Shown here in pieces: positions 35,216-44,945 of a stretch of 64,000 bases of DNA (position 1 is its first letter; every line of letters starts with the position of its first letter). The stretch is from Paenibacillus sp. cl123 (lineage in GTDB: Bacteria > Bacillota > Bacilli > Paenibacillales > NBRC-103111), in the NCBI RefSeq assembly GCF_900101595.1, contig NZ_FMYY01000003.1, forward strand, positions 179,879-243,878. The letters run 5' to 3'. Position numbers and translations under genes: made by a program. The notes under the pieces were generated by a model, which did no database searches, was not told the DNA's origin, and saw only the letters and a program-made list of their open reading frames with translations.

Positions 35216-35689
35216 ATGAACAAACTGACTGATGGACAAGCAAGAGTTTATGAAGCACTCAGGGTAGCCGCAGATAAAACGACAAGAGGCATTTCGGAAG
35301 CCTTAGATATCGATATCGGGGTGGCTAGGAACATCCTGCTAACTTTGGAACGGAAGGGCATGGCAACGTCCTCCAAGATCAGAACGAGAGAAGGGAACCA
35401 AAAAGAGTTTGCTTTTATAGAAACCGAGTATGAAGTCGTGGGAAATAATCAGGTTTTAGGAAAACAGCCAGCGGTAGCTATTATCGATTTGCCCCCAGCG
35501 GAGGAGGTAGAACTAACGCCGGAACAATGGCAATTCCTTCGGGACAATAAACGGTGGTGGAGATATAGGACAGTGTTAGCCAAAGAGATGGGCCTGCCGA
35601 AGTACGTGTTCAACAATGCGCTGGAGAAGCTGCGGAAGCAGATGGAGAGAGAAAAATCCCAAGACAAGAAAGCGAGGAAGAGGGCATGA
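35216..35689 (+). CDS. Winged-helix DNA-binding protein
   Basis: The product has 157 residues. The N-terminal half (about 5-65) reads as a winged helix: ARVYEALRVAADKTTRGISE, ALDIDIGVARNILLTLERKG, then a beta hairpin. The C-terminal part holds a second helical segment and a Lys/Arg-rich tail. GGAGGAGG precedes the ATG. It is likely a phage regulator; the target is unknown. Confidence 0.6.
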   Translation: MNKLTDGQARVYEALRVAADKTTRGISEALDIDIGVARNILLTLERKGMATSSKIRTREGNQKEFAFIETEYEVVGNNQVLGKQPAVAIIDLPPAEEVELTPEQWQFLRDNKRWWRYRTVLAKEMGLPKYVFNNALEKLRKQMEREKSQDKKARKRA

Positions 35690-36045
35690 ACAAAGAGCAG
35701 GAGGCAATCATTCGGAATGCCGTAGACCAATTACATGCCGATGGACATGAAGGAATGGCCGTGGAGGTCAATAGGCTGCTGGCGATCGTAGAATTCCAGG
35801 ATAGGCATATTACCAATATACAAGCAAGCCGTAATGCAATATTCTCCGACTACCAAAAGCATATCAATGAGTCAAAAACATTTGCTAGGGAAGTAACTGC
35901 TGAGATGAAGTGGATGAAGGCTTTAGTTGAAATATCTTATGAGGCTTTAAAGAGAATTTCAGGGAATCCGTTCAGCTTTAAAAATAGTGGTATAGCTCGT
36001 GAAGCGATGTCTCGTATGACCAGAGTGAATAAATCTGATTATTAA
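35686..36045 (+). CDS. Hypothetical phage protein
   Basis: A 119-residue helical protein with a coiled-coil-like middle. The ATGA overlap with the previous stop and AAGCGAGGAAGAG upstream support it. No function recognised. Confidence 0.55.
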   Translation: MNKEQEAIIRNAVDQLHADGHEGMAVEVNRLLAIVEFQDRHITNIQASRNAIFSDYQKHINESKTFAREVTAEMKWMKALVEISYEALKRISGNPFSFKNSGIAREAMSRMTRVNKSDY

Positions 36046-36074
36046 TTACAGGCACCTGATGGGAGGGATTACCC

Positions 36075-36206
36075 ATGACATTGAATTCGGTCATAATGGC
36101 GATTATTTGGGGCCAGTTGATAGTTGCAGCCCTATGCGGGCTTAGGGTATGGGTGTGCCTGCGGAGGCTAAAGGACAAGAACAGGTATGGAGGGGAACAG
36201 GAATGA
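36075..36206 (+). CDS. Small single-span membrane protein
   Basis: A 43-codon frame behind GATGGGAGGG. The product has one hydrophobic helix (about 5-28) followed by a basic cytoplasmic tail (RRLKDKNR). The stop overlaps the next start as ATGA. Function unknown. Confidence 0.5.
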   Translation: MTLNSVIMAIIWGQLIVAALCGLRVWVCLRRLKDKNRYGGEQE

Positions 36207-36445
36207 GCCAAGAATACAATCCGGATCTGCAGGCTTTAGTCCTGGAAGGGGATAAATTAGTCAGCGAGATGAAGCAGCAGCTTGACAACGTAGTCAATCA
36301 ATACGAAAGCTTGATTGGTCTTGTCCAAGAAGTATCCGAGTATCTATCTTGGCGTGATCCAGGCAATGGGGAAGGGCAGAGATATGCTCTAAAATTAATC
36401 TATACGTGGCTTAAAGAGCATACGCCTGAGGGAGTGGGACAATGA
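36203..36445 (+). CDS. Hypothetical phage protein
   Basis: An 80-residue acidic helical protein. ATG at 36203 follows GGAGGGGAACAG and overlaps the previous stop; the in-frame upstream start at 36149 lacks a site. The stop overlaps the next start. No motif. Confidence 0.55.
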   Translation: MSQEYNPDLQALVLEGDKLVSEMKQQLDNVVNQYESLIGLVQEVSEYLSWRDPGNGEGQRYALKLIYTWLKEHTPEGVGQ

Positions 36446-36759
36446 CAAACGTGTTCATTGGTTTCGGCTTCGGGTGCCTGATGCTTGTAACACTAGCAGC
36501 AAGCTGGTATATCACGGTGCTATTGTTGGATATGGTACTGAACAAAACAAGATTACTCGGCAGGGTGTTTAAGCTGGTGAACGCATTCTATGAATCGTTT
36601 CCGCGCAAGGGGCTGAATTGCCGGTACACGGTTGTCTTGTTCGATCATAAAACACATCGCTTCATCGATGGAATGCAGGTGAACGAATACGGCGAGACAG
36701 AGGAAGAGACAAAAGAATATTTCAGGGAAATGATAGATCGGCATTCACGAAAAAGGTAG
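36442..36759 (+). CDS. Hypothetical phage membrane protein
   Basis: The product has 105 residues. One N-terminal membrane helix (about 5-32) precedes a basic cytoplasmic domain ending in EETKEYFREMIDRHSRKR. The ATGA overlap places it in the same operon. No function recognised. Confidence 0.55.
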   Translation: MTNVFIGFGFGCLMLVTLAASWYITVLLLDMVLNKTRLLGRVFKLVNAFYESFPRKGLNCRYTVVLFDHKTHRFIDGMQVNEYGETEEETKEYFREMIDRHSRKR

Positions 36760-36775
36760 CGAGGAGCGGGGATGG

Positions 36776-37315
36776 ATGCAAATCGAATCCAAGAAGCGGG
36801 AAGCCGAAAAGAAAGAGGACGAACGCATTCTGAGCCAGCTTGAGCTGTTCCCGGCAGCGGCCAAGGAGGATATGCGGAAAACTCTCCGGCTGCTCAAAGA
36901 TTATATTGACATCCGGAATCGAGTGGAAGACTACCGGGACCATGAAGAAGATATCCGCGCAGCCATCCAGGAAGGCGAGACGGCCCGCAGGCTGGGCCCT
37001 GAAGACTTGTACGCCAACAAGACGGCAAACGCTATGATCGTGGCTATGAACCAGAAAGCGGCAGCCGAGGAACTGGCCGTTCTCAAGAAGTCCATAGATC
37101 GGGCTATAAACCTGATCCGCTCGGACGAAGTGAAACAGGCCGTCACGCTCCGGTACATTAAGGGCTACAGCTACTCGGATACCTGCCGATTCATGCATTA
37201 TGATGGCAAGTCCTCAACCGTCGACCGGCGGATAGGTAAGGGGATCGCTTCTATTGCCGGTACATTAAAGTTGTGGGGAGTCCTGGACATGATGCCTACT
37301 CATGAATGCGGGTAA
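36776..37315 (+). CDS. ArpU/RinA-like late transcription regulator
   Basis: The product has 179 residues. A long helical N-terminal part is followed by a sigma-region-4-like helix-turn-helix (about 125-165: VKQAVTLRYIKGYSYSDTCR, then a recognition helix). Proteins of this form sit at the end of the middle genes in Gram-positive siphophages and switch on the late operon. It is followed by a 160-bp non-coding stretch and then the packaging genes. GAGGAGCGGGG precedes the start. Confidence 0.7.
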   Translation: MQIESKKREAEKKEDERILSQLELFPAAAKEDMRKTLRLLKDYIDIRNRVEDYRDHEEDIRAAIQEGETARRLGPEDLYANKTANAMIVAMNQKAAAEELAVLKKSIDRAINLIRSDEVKQAVTLRYIKGYSYSDTCRFMHYDGKSSTVDRRIGKGIASIAGTLKLWGVLDMMPTHECG

Positions 37316-37443
37316 AGAAAATGTCGCAAAAGTGAGGGTTAAACAGGGAAAAAATGCGGAACACGAGCGGAAATCTCCATGTTATGATGAAAGCGTGAAA
37401 AACTGATCAATTGCAGGAGTCGCAGAGATGCGGCTCCTTTTTG
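37316..37443 (+). promoter_or_regulatory. Probable late promoter region with terminator
   Basis: The stretch holds TATGAT (37383-37388) as a possible -10 with no good -35, as expected for an activator-dependent late promoter. AGGAGTCGCA-GAGA-TGCGGCTCCT followed by TTTTT (37415-37443) is a clear intrinsic terminator, so late transcription may depend on antitermination or processing here. Confidence 0.5.
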
Positions 37444-37482
37444 TCTTACGATCGCCACTTATAAGCAAGGGAGGTAAAGCTG

Positions 37483-37785
37483 ATGGGCCGAGAATTTTAC
37501 AAGTCCCGAAGGTGGGGAAAGAAGCGAGAGAAAATTCTAAGAAGGGATGAATATCGTTGTCGAGAGTGTACAAGGTACGGGAAGAGTGTTCCGGCCACAA
37601 CCGTACACCATTGCAATCCATTAGAACATGCACCAGAGCTTGCCCTAGCGAGTTGGAACCTGGTGAGTATGTGCGGGAGCTGCCATGACAGCCTACACGA
37701 TAGGAAGACGAACGTCTTGACTGAAGCAGGAGAACGATGGAGAGATTGGGCCAATAAGGCCGGAGAGGCGGAAAGACATGGGTAA
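37483..37785 (+). CDS. HNH endonuclease of the packaging module
   Basis: The 100-residue protein has two Cys pairs for zinc (CREC near 27, CGSC near 66) and the HNH core HHCNPL ... NLVSMCGSCHDSLHD. HNH proteins next to terminase in HK97-type cos phages work with the large terminase to cut concatemers at cos. GGGAGG precedes the ATG. Confidence 0.85.
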   Translation: MGREFYKSRRWGKKREKILRRDEYRCRECTRYGKSVPATTVHHCNPLEHAPELALASWNLVSMCGSCHDSLHDRKTNVLTEAGERWRDWANKAGEAERHG

Positions 37786-38284
37786 CATGGTCATTCAAAG
37801 GGACATCGAACAAATCAAGAGGCGAGTAAGGGAATACGATGCATTGCTTGATCGGGAAAGGATAGAGGGGCCTTCACCTCAGATTAACAACGGATTAAGG
37901 TTTATCAATGACTATTATTATGGTGACGTAACTGCATTGTTGCGAATAATAGGAGAAATGGATAGAGAGCGCAATGACAACCGGTATACGATCGCTGGAA
38001 GCGAGTATTGGAATACGGGCGATAAGGTAGTGCTTGATAACCGGATATTGGGAAACTCAGTGGATTGTGGAAAGACGGTTAGCACTCGACCATTTGACGG
38101 CAACAAAGTAAAGCTGAAGCTTGAGTTTCTGGCCGAGCTTCGGGCATTGGTTGATCTATGCGGAGCTGTAGCTCTGAAACAAACGACAGATATGATTGGG
38201 GATACATTGGTGAGTATTGCGAAAGATTTGGGGATCGGCATTTATGAAAAAAAGGAGAAATCCCAAAACTCTACAGATGAATAA
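37778..38284 (+). CDS. Hypothetical phage protein
   Basis: A 168-residue protein overlapping the HNH gene by 8 nt. It is helical at both ends with an Asp/Asn-rich middle and shows no known motif. Its position between HNH and terminase suggests a link to packaging or late regulation; that is inference from place only. Confidence 0.55.
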   Translation: MGNMVIQRDIEQIKRRVREYDALLDRERIEGPSPQINNGLRFINDYYYGDVTALLRIIGEMDRERNDNRYTIAGSEYWNTGDKVVLDNRILGNSVDCGKTVSTRPFDGNKVKLKLEFLAELRALVDLCGAVALKQTTDMIGDTLVSIAKDLGIGIYEKKEKSQNSTDE

Positions 38285-38399
38285 CCCCCCCACCTTACGT
38301 TATAGGTTTTAACTATCAACGGGACCGGGTGGGGGAGCCTTTTCCAATAGTGCGAGTCCGGGGGAAACTTTTTTTGGAACATGTGAAAGGAGGGAGGTC
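38284..38399 (+). promoter_or_regulatory. GC-rich hairpin region before terminase, candidate cos site
   Basis: CCCCCACC (from 38286) pairs with GGTGGGGG (about 38323-38331), with TATAG/CTATC-like arms in the loop; AGCCTTTT follows. Then come GTCCGGGGGAAAC and a run of seven T. The site lies between the HNH and small terminase genes, where cos is found in many HK97-like phages. The hairpin may also be a terminator. Confidence 0.4.
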
Positions 38400-38768
38400 A
38401 TGGCAAGAGCGCCTACCAAACCACCGACGAAAGATAAAATCAAACGGTCAACGATTTCGGATATGAAGGTTCTGGAAATCTACAAACCACAGTTTAATCG
38501 GATCATCGAAATCTATGCGGAATTGGTTTTTCAATATAATACCCTATCGGCTGAGTTCGAGGAAAATGGATATCAGTACGAAGTGAACACCGATCAAGGA
38601 GGGGCGAAGAAGAGTCCGATCCTCGCTTCGCTTGAGACATTACGAAAGGACATTCTGGCATACTCCGACCGTCTATGTCTGAACCCAAAATCGATGGACG
38701 CCCTGACTATCAAGAAAAAGAAGCCAGGGGAATCCAAACTACAAGCCCTCATGAACAAGAGGAAATAA
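38400..38768 (+). CDS. Terminase small subunit (P27 family)
   Basis: The 122-residue protein has a basic N-terminus (PTKPPTKDKIKRS), a helical core with the Y-x-E-L pattern of P27-type small terminases, and the C-terminal segment LCLNPKSMDALTIKKKK. It recognises the packaging site and recruits the large subunit. GAAAGGAGGGAGG lies before the ATG. The large subunit starts directly after its stop. Confidence 0.82.
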   Translation: MARAPTKPPTKDKIKRSTISDMKVLEIYKPQFNRIIEIYAELVFQYNTLSAEFEENGYQYEVNTDQGGAKKSPILASLETLRKDILAYSDRLCLNPKSMDALTIKKKKPGESKLQALMNKRK

Positions 38769-40511
38769 GTGAGTGAACAATACCCGAACCGCGACATTGT
38801 TATGGAGTATGCCCGTAGCATTGTTGAAGGTCGAAAGGTAGCTTGCCGGGAGTTGATCAAAGGGTGCCAACGATTCCTGGATGACCTGGAATCGAACACC
38901 TATGATTTTCGGCCGGATGATGCTGAATATGTAATCGAGGTTATCGAAACAACCTTTGTCCATGAGAAGGGCGAGAGGTTGGACGGTACGCCCCTACGAA
39001 GGTCACCGTTCCTGCTGGAGCCGTGGCAAAAGTTCATCATCTACAACCTGCTCGGCTTCTACAAAAAGGGGACGATCCTTCGCCGCTTTCAAGAAGCGTT
39101 TTTGTACGTTCCGCGGAAGAACGGGAAAACGCCTTTTTCTGCTGCGCTGGCGTGGGCGCTCGCCATGCTGAGCATTAAATCCAGCTCTACCATCTACATC
39201 GTAGGTGCAGCTCTCAGGCAGGCGCTACAGAGCTTTAAATTCATTCTCTTTAACCTGAAGCAAATGGGGGAAGAGGAAAGCTTTCGAATCCTGGACAACA
39301 ACCAGAATCACAGCATTTCGGGGGAGTTTGACGAAGGCGCTTTGACCATCGAAGCGCTGGCGGCGAATCCTGACGCCCAGGACTCATTGAACTGCAATTA
39401 TGCCATTGCTGACGAGCTTCACGCCTACACGCGGCCAAAGCAATACAACATCATCAAAGAGGCTATGAAGGCATACGCCAATAAGCTGATGATCGGCATT
39501 ACGACGGCCGGTGACGACATGACAAGTTTCTGCTATCAGCGGCTGCAGTATTGCATAAAAATCTTGGATAAGACTGCCGTCGCCGAACATTATTTTGTGT
39601 TTATTTGCAAGGCGGACCAGGACGACAAGGGGAATGTCGATTATACATCGGCCATTGAGCATGAGAAGGCCAATCCGAATTATGGCGTGAGTATTCGGCC
39701 GGTAGACATCATGAATGAGGCGCTGGAAGCTCAGAAGGACCCGCAGCAGCGCAAGGACTTCTTGGCGAAGTCGCTTAATATCTACACGGCCGCAACGAAG
39801 GCATATTTCAATCTGGACGAGTTTAAAGCGAGTGACCGAAAACATTCCTGGACGCTGGAGCAACTGGCCAGACTGCCGATTTATTGGTATGGCGGGGCTG
39901 ACTTGTCCAAAGTGCATGACCTAACGGCTGCTGCTCTCTATGGAAATTATAACGGTGTCGATATTGCGATTACGCATGCTTGGTTCCCACTCATTGCGGC
40001 TCAGACAAAGGCCGAAGATGACGGCATTCCGTTATTCGGATGGATGGATGACGGATGGCTGGACATGTGCAATACTCCGACGATTAACTATGACGACATC
40101 ATTCAATGGTTTGTAATGATGCGGTCTAAAGGATTCAAGATCAAAGAAATCGGATTCGACCGCAAATTTGCCCGGGAGTTCTTCCTGGGTATGAAGAAGA
40201 AAAAGTTTAAAGTTGTCGATCAACCGCAACTGTATTTTCTCAAGAGCGAAGGGTTCCGGAGGATCGAGAAATATGCGAAAGACGGAAACTTTTACTACCT
40301 CCATTCGGATGCTTTCGAATACTGCCTTGCGAATGTCAGTGCCGTCGAAAAGACGGATGATGCCGTGATGTATGAAAAGGTCATGCCGAATCAGCGTATC
40401 GATATATTCGATGCAACGGTATTCGCGGCCATGAAGATGCTTCACAGCATCGGCGAAAATAAGACGGACATAAAAAAATACTTGGATGGAGGTGGTGACG
40501 ACGATGAGTAA
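38769..40511 (+). CDS. Terminase large subunit
   Basis: The 580-residue protein has an ATPase domain with a Walker A-like VPRKNGKT (about 114-121) and Walker B AIADE (about 212-216). A C-terminal RNase H-like nuclease starts with [13 protein letters not shown] (acidic residue at about 378) and has further Asp in EIGFDRKFA and FDATVFA. It translocates and cuts DNA at the portal. The GTG start follows the small subunit directly, and the end overlaps the portal gene by 8 nt. Confidence 0.93.
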   Translation: MSEQYPNRDIVMEYARSIVEGRKVACRELIKGCQRFLDDLESNTYDFRPDDAEYVIEVIETTFVHEKGERLDGTPLRRSPFLLEPWQKFIIYNLLGFYKKGTILRRFQEAFLYVPRKNGKTPFSAALAWALAMLSIKSSSTIYIVGAALRQALQSFKFILFNLKQMGEEESFRILDNNQNHSISGEFDEGALTIEALAANPDAQDSLNCNYAIADELHAYTRPKQYNIIKEAMKAYANKLMIGITTAGDDMTSFCYQRLQYCIKILDKTAVAEHYFVFICKADQDDKGNVDYTSAIEHEKANPNYGVSIRPVDIMNEALEAQKDPQQRKDFLAKSLNIYTAATKAYFNLDEFKASDRKHSWTLEQLARLPIYWYGGADLSKVHDLTAAALYGNYNGVDIAITHAWFPLIAAQTKAEDDGIPLFGWMDDGWLDMCNTPTINYDDIIQWFVMMRSKGFKIKEIGFDRKFAREFFLGMKKKKFKVVDQPQLYFLKSEGFRRIEKYAKDGNFYYLHSDAFEYCLANVSAVEKTDDAVMYEKVMPNQRIDIFDATVFAAMKMLHSIGENKTDIKKYLDGGGDDDE

Positions 40512-41724
40512 AAAGCGAAAAGGTAAAGCATCCCCAAGCACGCGGGCAGCTCCGCAAACGCCGATCGGCTGGCTTTTGACCGATGACGCGCACGATACCC
40601 TTTGCGTGCCTGGGTATACCCGGCTATCGGATAACCCCGAGGTCAAAATGGCGGTCGGAAAAATAGCGGACCTGATCAGTAGCATGACCATCCACCTCAT
40701 GCGGAATACCGACGAAGGCGACATCCGGGTACGGAATGAGTTGTCAAGGAAGATTGATATCAATCCTTACAGCCTATCCACTCGAAAAGCTTGGATGTTT
40801 AACATCGTGAACACCATGCTGCTGGAGGGAGACGGAAACAGCGTCGTATACCCCAAGATGCGCGATGGATTGATATCCGATTTGGTCCCGTTCAAACCGT
40901 CAGGCGTCAGCATCATTGATACTCCCGATGCCTACCAGATTCTATATCAGGGCCGACACTATAATCACGATGAACTGCTTCACTTTATGATCAACCCCGA
41001 TCCGGAGCGGCCATGGGTGGGGACCGGTTACCGGGTGGCGCTACGGGATATCATTACCAATCTCAAGCAAGCGTCAAAGACCAAAAACAGCTTCATGTCG
41101 GATAAATGGAAGCCTTCCCTGATCATCAAAGTTGACGGCTTGTCCAGCGACTTCGAAGATGAGGATTCCCGGGATAAGCTCCTGAAGCGGTATGTCTCCG
41201 AGACAGGAGGCGGGAAGCCCTGGATCATTCCTGCGGATTTGCTCGAGGTAAACCAGATCAAACCGTTATCCCTGAATGACTTGGCGATTAACGACGCGGT
41301 ACAACTTGATAAGCGCACGGTGGCGGGCCTCCTAGGAGTGCCGGCCTTTTTTGTTGGCGTCGGGGACTTCAAGAAGGACGAATATAACGCCTTTATTAAC
41401 TCCCGGATTCTCCCCATGGCTACAGGCATTGTGCAGGAGCTGACCCGCAAACTGCTGATTGCCCCTGATCTATTCTTCAAATTCAATCCGAGGTCGCTTT
41501 ACTCTTACGACCTGATTGATTTGGTGACGGCCGGGACAGCGCTTGTAGACCGCAACACGCTGCGGCGCAATGAGCTGCGGGATTGGGTAGGCATGAGTCC
41601 GGACCCTGAAATGCACGAATTGATCGTGCTGGAGAACTATTTGCCCGCTGATCTGCTGGGGGAGCAAAAGAAGCTGAAAAAGATCAAAAAGGGATTGGAC
41701 GAAGGAGGTGATGGCGGTGAGTAG
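40504..41724 (+). CDS. HK97-family portal protein
   Basis: The product has 406 residues with portal features: the basic N-terminus, [19 protein letters not shown], and the later segment [18 protein letters not shown] seen in HK97-type portals. It forms the dodecameric ring for DNA passage and tail attachment. ATG at 40504 with GGAGGTGG 8 nt upstream is preferred to 40486. It ends inside the protease gene. Confidence 0.9.
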   Translation: MSKKRKGKASPSTRAAPQTPIGWLLTDDAHDTLCVPGYTRLSDNPEVKMAVGKIADLISSMTIHLMRNTDEGDIRVRNELSRKIDINPYSLSTRKAWMFNIVNTMLLEGDGNSVVYPKMRDGLISDLVPFKPSGVSIIDTPDAYQILYQGRHYNHDELLHFMINPDPERPWVGTGYRVALRDIITNLKQASKTKNSFMSDKWKPSLIIKVDGLSSDFEDEDSRDKLLKRYVSETGGGKPWIIPADLLEVNQIKPLSLNDLAINDAVQLDKRTVAGLLGVPAFFVGVGDFKKDEYNAFINSRILPMATGIVQELTRKLLIAPDLFFKFNPRSLYSYDLIDLVTAGTALVDRNTLRRNELRDWVGMSPDPEMHELIVLENYLPADLLGEQKKLKKIKKGLDEGGDGGE

Positions 41725-42292
41725 AGATGTCAGGCAAACACGCAGCCTGCAAACGGAGCTTAAGACGCGGGCCGAACCGGAAGGACAAGAGATGATTATC
41801 GAAGGTTACTTCGCGGTGTTCAACCGGCAAACCGAGCTTTGGCCGGGGGCCATTGAAGAAATTGCACCTGAAGCATTCAATAGCACACTGAGCAACGATG
41901 TTCGGGCGCTGATCAACCACGACACGATGTTTGTCCTTGGGCGAAATAAGTCAGGCACTTTGGAGCTTAAGGCGGATTCTTTCGGCCTTTGGGGGCGGGT
42001 AAAGGTTAATCCCAATGACAGCGATGCGGTGAATCTCTATGAGCGAGTCAGGCGCGGAGATGTGGACCAATGTTCATTTGGATTCAATATCACCCGAGAG
42101 GATACAGAGTGGCGGGACGATGGATCTGTCAAATGGACGATACGCGAGATCGACTTACATGAGGTCAGCGTAGTCACCTTTCCCCAATACACCGATACCG
42201 GCGTACAGGCGCGAAAGGCTGAGGTCGCCCAGCATCGGGACAGACAGATGCAGCAGCGCAAACAACAATTGAAAGCGAGGTTGAAAAAATAA
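41717..42292 (+). CDS. HK97-family prohead protease
   Basis: The 191-residue serine protease (U35-type) has His in [13 protein letters not shown] and Ser in [13 protein letters not shown], with [12 protein letters not shown] near the end. It cleaves the delta domain of the capsid protein during maturation. GTG at 41717 is 8 nt after AAGGAGG; the ATG at 41711 would be too close. The stop overlaps the capsid start by 1 nt. Confidence 0.9.
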   Translation: MSRDVRQTRSLQTELKTRAEPEGQEMIIEGYFAVFNRQTELWPGAIEEIAPEAFNSTLSNDVRALINHDTMFVLGRNKSGTLELKADSFGLWGRVKVNPNDSDAVNLYERVRRGDVDQCSFGFNITREDTEWRDDGSVKWTIREIDLHEVSVVTFPQYTDTGVQARKAEVAQHRDRQMQQRKQQLKARLKK

Positions 42293-43980
42293 TGGCACTT
42301 AAACAATTAATGCTTACTCGTAAAATCCAGCAGCGCAAAGAAGCGCTTGAGGCTATGGAGACGAGGGCGGCAGAGTTGAAGACCCGATCCGAGGAACTGG
42401 AGAAGGCTATCGAAGAGGCTGCGACCGAAGAAGAAATCGCTGTCGTCGAAGAGGAAATCGGGAAGCACGATACCGACAAGGAAGCACTTGAGGCGGATAA
42501 AACCAAACTGGAAGGTGAGATTTCCGCACTTGAAGGTGAACTTGAGCAACTGAACAGCAAAGAGCCGAGCAATACGGGATCACCCGAAAACATCCCCGCA
42601 GCTCCGGCCACACCAGACCAAAGAAATCAATTTACAGGAGGCGAAACAAGAATGATCGGATTCTTCCGCAACATGCCCTTTGAACAGCGCTCCGCGCTGG
42701 TAGCACGTAATGAGGTAAAGGACTTCTTGGCCCAAGTCAGGGAGCTGGGAAAAACTGCACAGCAGCGGGCAGTGACAGGTGCTGACCTGACGATTCCAGA
42801 AGTAATGCTTGGCCTGATCCGCGACAATCTGCACCGCTATAGCAAGTTGTTGCCCAAGATTCAGCTTCGACCGCTGAAGGGCACGGCGCGGCAAAACATC
42901 GCGGGTGCGATCCCGGAAGCGATTTGGACAGAAGCCTGCGCCACTCTGAATGAATTGTCGATCGGATTCAACCAAATCGAGGTTGACGGATATAAGGTAG
43001 GCGGGTTCATCCCGATCTGCAATGCCACACTGGAAGACAGTGACCTGAATCTGGCGGCCGAAATTTTGGATGCCATCGCGCAGGCTATTGGCTTGGCTGT
43101 AGACAAGGCTATCCTGTATGGCACGGGGAAGAAGATGCCATTGGGTATTGCAACGCGGCTTGCGCAATCCTCGCAGCCTTCGGACTGGAGTTCCAAAGCC
43201 CCGGCATGGACGGATTTGCGGGCGACCCATTTGCTGAAGCTTAATCCGGCAGCCATGACGGCCGAAGCGTTCTTCTCGGCGCTTATGCTTGATTTGTCAG
43301 CCGCTAGAGCCAATTTCAGCAATGGTTCTAAGTTCTGGGCGATGAATACCCAAACGCATGCCCAGCTCATGGCACGCATGGTGGTGTTTAATGCAGCAGG
43401 TGCGCTTGTCGCATCCATGAATAATACCATGCCGCTTGTCGGTGGTGATATTGAGATCCTGGACTTTATCCCGGACGGCGATATCATCGGTGGTTACGGA
43501 TCTTTGTATCTATTGGCAGAGCGTGCAGGAATTCAGCTCGCCCAATCGGAACATGTCCGCTTTATCGAGGATCAGACGGTGTTTAAGGGAACTGCCCGTT
43601 ATGACGGCCGTCCTGTTTTCGGCGAAGGCTTTGTTATCGTCAATATCAACAATGTTGATCCTACGACGGTTGTACCGTTTGCGCCGGACAATGCAAACCC
43701 GTCTGATGCGTATTTGGATGAACTGACGATCGGTAACTTGACGCTTACTCCTGCCTTTAACCCGGCTGTCACGAACTACACGGCGGCTACAACATCGGCG
43801 ACCAATACTATCAATGTCGATGCTGCAAAGGACAAAGCGGTGATTGAGATCAAGAATGGTTCGACCACGGTAGCCAATGGCGGAAGCGCAACATGGGCGG
43901 CAGGCGTAAATACGGTAACGGTGAAGGTGACTAACGGAACGACCGTCCGGAATTATTCGGTTGCCGTCACCAAGTCCTAA
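42292..43980 (+). CDS. Major capsid protein, HK97 fold, with C-terminal beta-sandwich domain
   Basis: The product has 562 residues. A charged coiled-coil delta (scaffold) domain (about 1-105) and a linker with the probable protease site (about 105-121) precede the HK97 capsid core (about 121-470). The last 85 residues (LTPAFNPAVTNYTAATT onward) match the cadherin-like beta-sandwich domain added to many phage structural proteins, probably displayed on the capsid surface. An internal AGGAGG (42636-42641) stands 10 nt before ATG 42652. Confidence 0.92.
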   Translation: MALKQLMLTRKIQQRKEALEAMETRAAELKTRSEELEKAIEEAATEEEIAVVEEEIGKHDTDKEALEADKTKLEGEISALEGELEQLNSKEPSNTGSPENIPAAPATPDQRNQFTGGETRMIGFFRNMPFEQRSALVARNEVKDFLAQVRELGKTAQQRAVTGADLTIPEVMLGLIRDNLHRYSKLLPKIQLRPLKGTARQNIAGAIPEAIWTEACATLNELSIGFNQIEVDGYKVGGFIPICNATLEDSDLNLAAEILDAIAQAIGLAVDKAILYGTGKKMPLGIATRLAQSSQPSDWSSKAPAWTDLRATHLLKLNPAAMTAEAFFSALMLDLSAARANFSNGSKFWAMNTQTHAQLMARMVVFNAAGALVASMNNTMPLVGGDIEILDFIPDGDIIGGYGSLYLLAERAGIQLAQSEHVRFIEDQTVFKGTARYDGRPVFGEGFVIVNINNVDPTTVVPFAPDNANPSDAYLDELTIGNLTLTPAFNPAVTNYTAATTSATNTINVDAAKDKAVIEIKNGSTTVANGGSATWAAGVNTVTVKVTNGTTVRNYSVAVTKS

Positions 43981-43982
43981 TT

Positions 43983-44261
43983 ATGGATACGGCGCTGATT
44001 TTGGCTCTCGTCAAAGAGCGCTTAGGCGTCCGCACGGCGGTCAGGGATACGTACCTGACCGCTATTGTTGCGGGCGTAGTCAGGGAGCTGGAGGACGAAA
44101 AGGGGATTGCGCTGCAGCCTGACGACGCCAGCCATTTGATGTTTTGCGTGGACCTTGCAACATGGAGGTATCAGTCCAGGGATAGTGACGGGGCGATGCC
44201 GCGACATCTGCAATTTCGGTTGCATAACTTGATGATTCATTCAGGGGGTCCGGGGCGATGA
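43983..44261 (+). CDS. Head-tail connector protein (gp6-like)
   Basis: The 92-residue helical protein comes directly after the capsid gene and has the pattern of HK97 gp6-type adaptors (LVKERLGV ... YLTAIVAGVVRELEDEKGI ... D-A-S-H-LMFCVDLATWRYQSR). It would dock under the portal. The stop overlaps the next start (ATGA). Confidence 0.8.
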   Translation: MDTALILALVKERLGVRTAVRDTYLTAIVAGVVRELEDEKGIALQPDDASHLMFCVDLATWRYQSRDSDGAMPRHLQFRLHNLMIHSGGPGR

Positions 44262-44566
44262 CATACGACCATGAGGTAACCTTAATTGGACAGGTCGGAT
44301 ACGAAAGCGACGAGAATGGCAATCAGATTCCCCAGGAGAATGATACAACGATCCTTTGCAGCCTGAAATCCATAGGCCGTAATGAGTTTTACAACGCTGC
44401 TGCTGCCGGTCTTCGGCCGGAGCTGACGTTCACTGTACATGCCTACGAGTACAACGGGGAGCGGACGCTGCAATTCGAAGGGCAGTTATATCGGATCATC
44501 CGTACCTATTCGACGGGGATCGAAGAACTGGAGCTTGTCTGTGAAAGGGTGGCGGCAGATGGCTAA
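44258..44566 (+). CDS. Head closure / head-tail joining protein
   Basis: A 102-residue beta-rich protein with the SPP1 gp16 / HK97 gp9-like joining pattern: a short N-terminal strand, SIGRNEFYNAAAAGLRPELTF, and a final strand pair. It closes the portal channel after packaging. It overlaps the next gene by 8 nt. Confidence 0.78.
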   Translation: MTYDHEVTLIGQVGYESDENGNQIPQENDTTILCSLKSIGRNEFYNAAAAGLRPELTFTVHAYEYNGERTLQFEGQLYRIIRTYSTGIEELELVCERVAADG

Positions 44567-44945
44567 CATCAGCATTGACCAACTGGCTTCAGCTATAACG
44601 GACGCCGTTCGGGAGTATACCGAAGATGTGTCCGAGGCGATCGATAAGAAAGTGGATGTTGTGGCTGATGCAGTGCTTGAGGATACCCGGCAGGCAGCTC
44701 CCAAGCGCTCGGGTGAATACGCAAAGGGCTTTAAGAAAACAAAACAAGGATACGAAGGCAAGTCACGCCGGGTTATCTGGAACAAAAAGGACTCCCGCAG
44801 GGTGCATCTGCTCGAATTTGGACACGCCAAACGCGGCGGAGGACGGGTCCGGGCTTATCCCCATTTACGGCCAGCATACGATAAACACGCTGGAAACTTG
44901 GCGTCCGACATTAAGCGGATCATCCAGAACGGGGGCGGGTCATGA
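44559..44945 (+). CDS. HK97 gp10-family tail-connector protein
   Basis: The 128-residue basic protein has the typical gp10 pattern AAPKRSGEYAKGFKKTKQGY and LLEFGHAKRGGGRVRAYPHL. ATG at 44559 follows GGGTGGCGGCAG; the frame extends to 44439, but that part has no family similarity. It sits in the usual place between head closure and tail completion. Confidence 0.85.
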   Translation: MANISIDQLASAITDAVREYTEDVSEAIDKKVDVVADAVLEDTRQAAPKRSGEYAKGFKKTKQGYEGKSRRVIWNKKDSRRVHLLEFGHAKRGGGRVRAYPHLRPAYDKHAGNLASDIKRIIQNGGGS

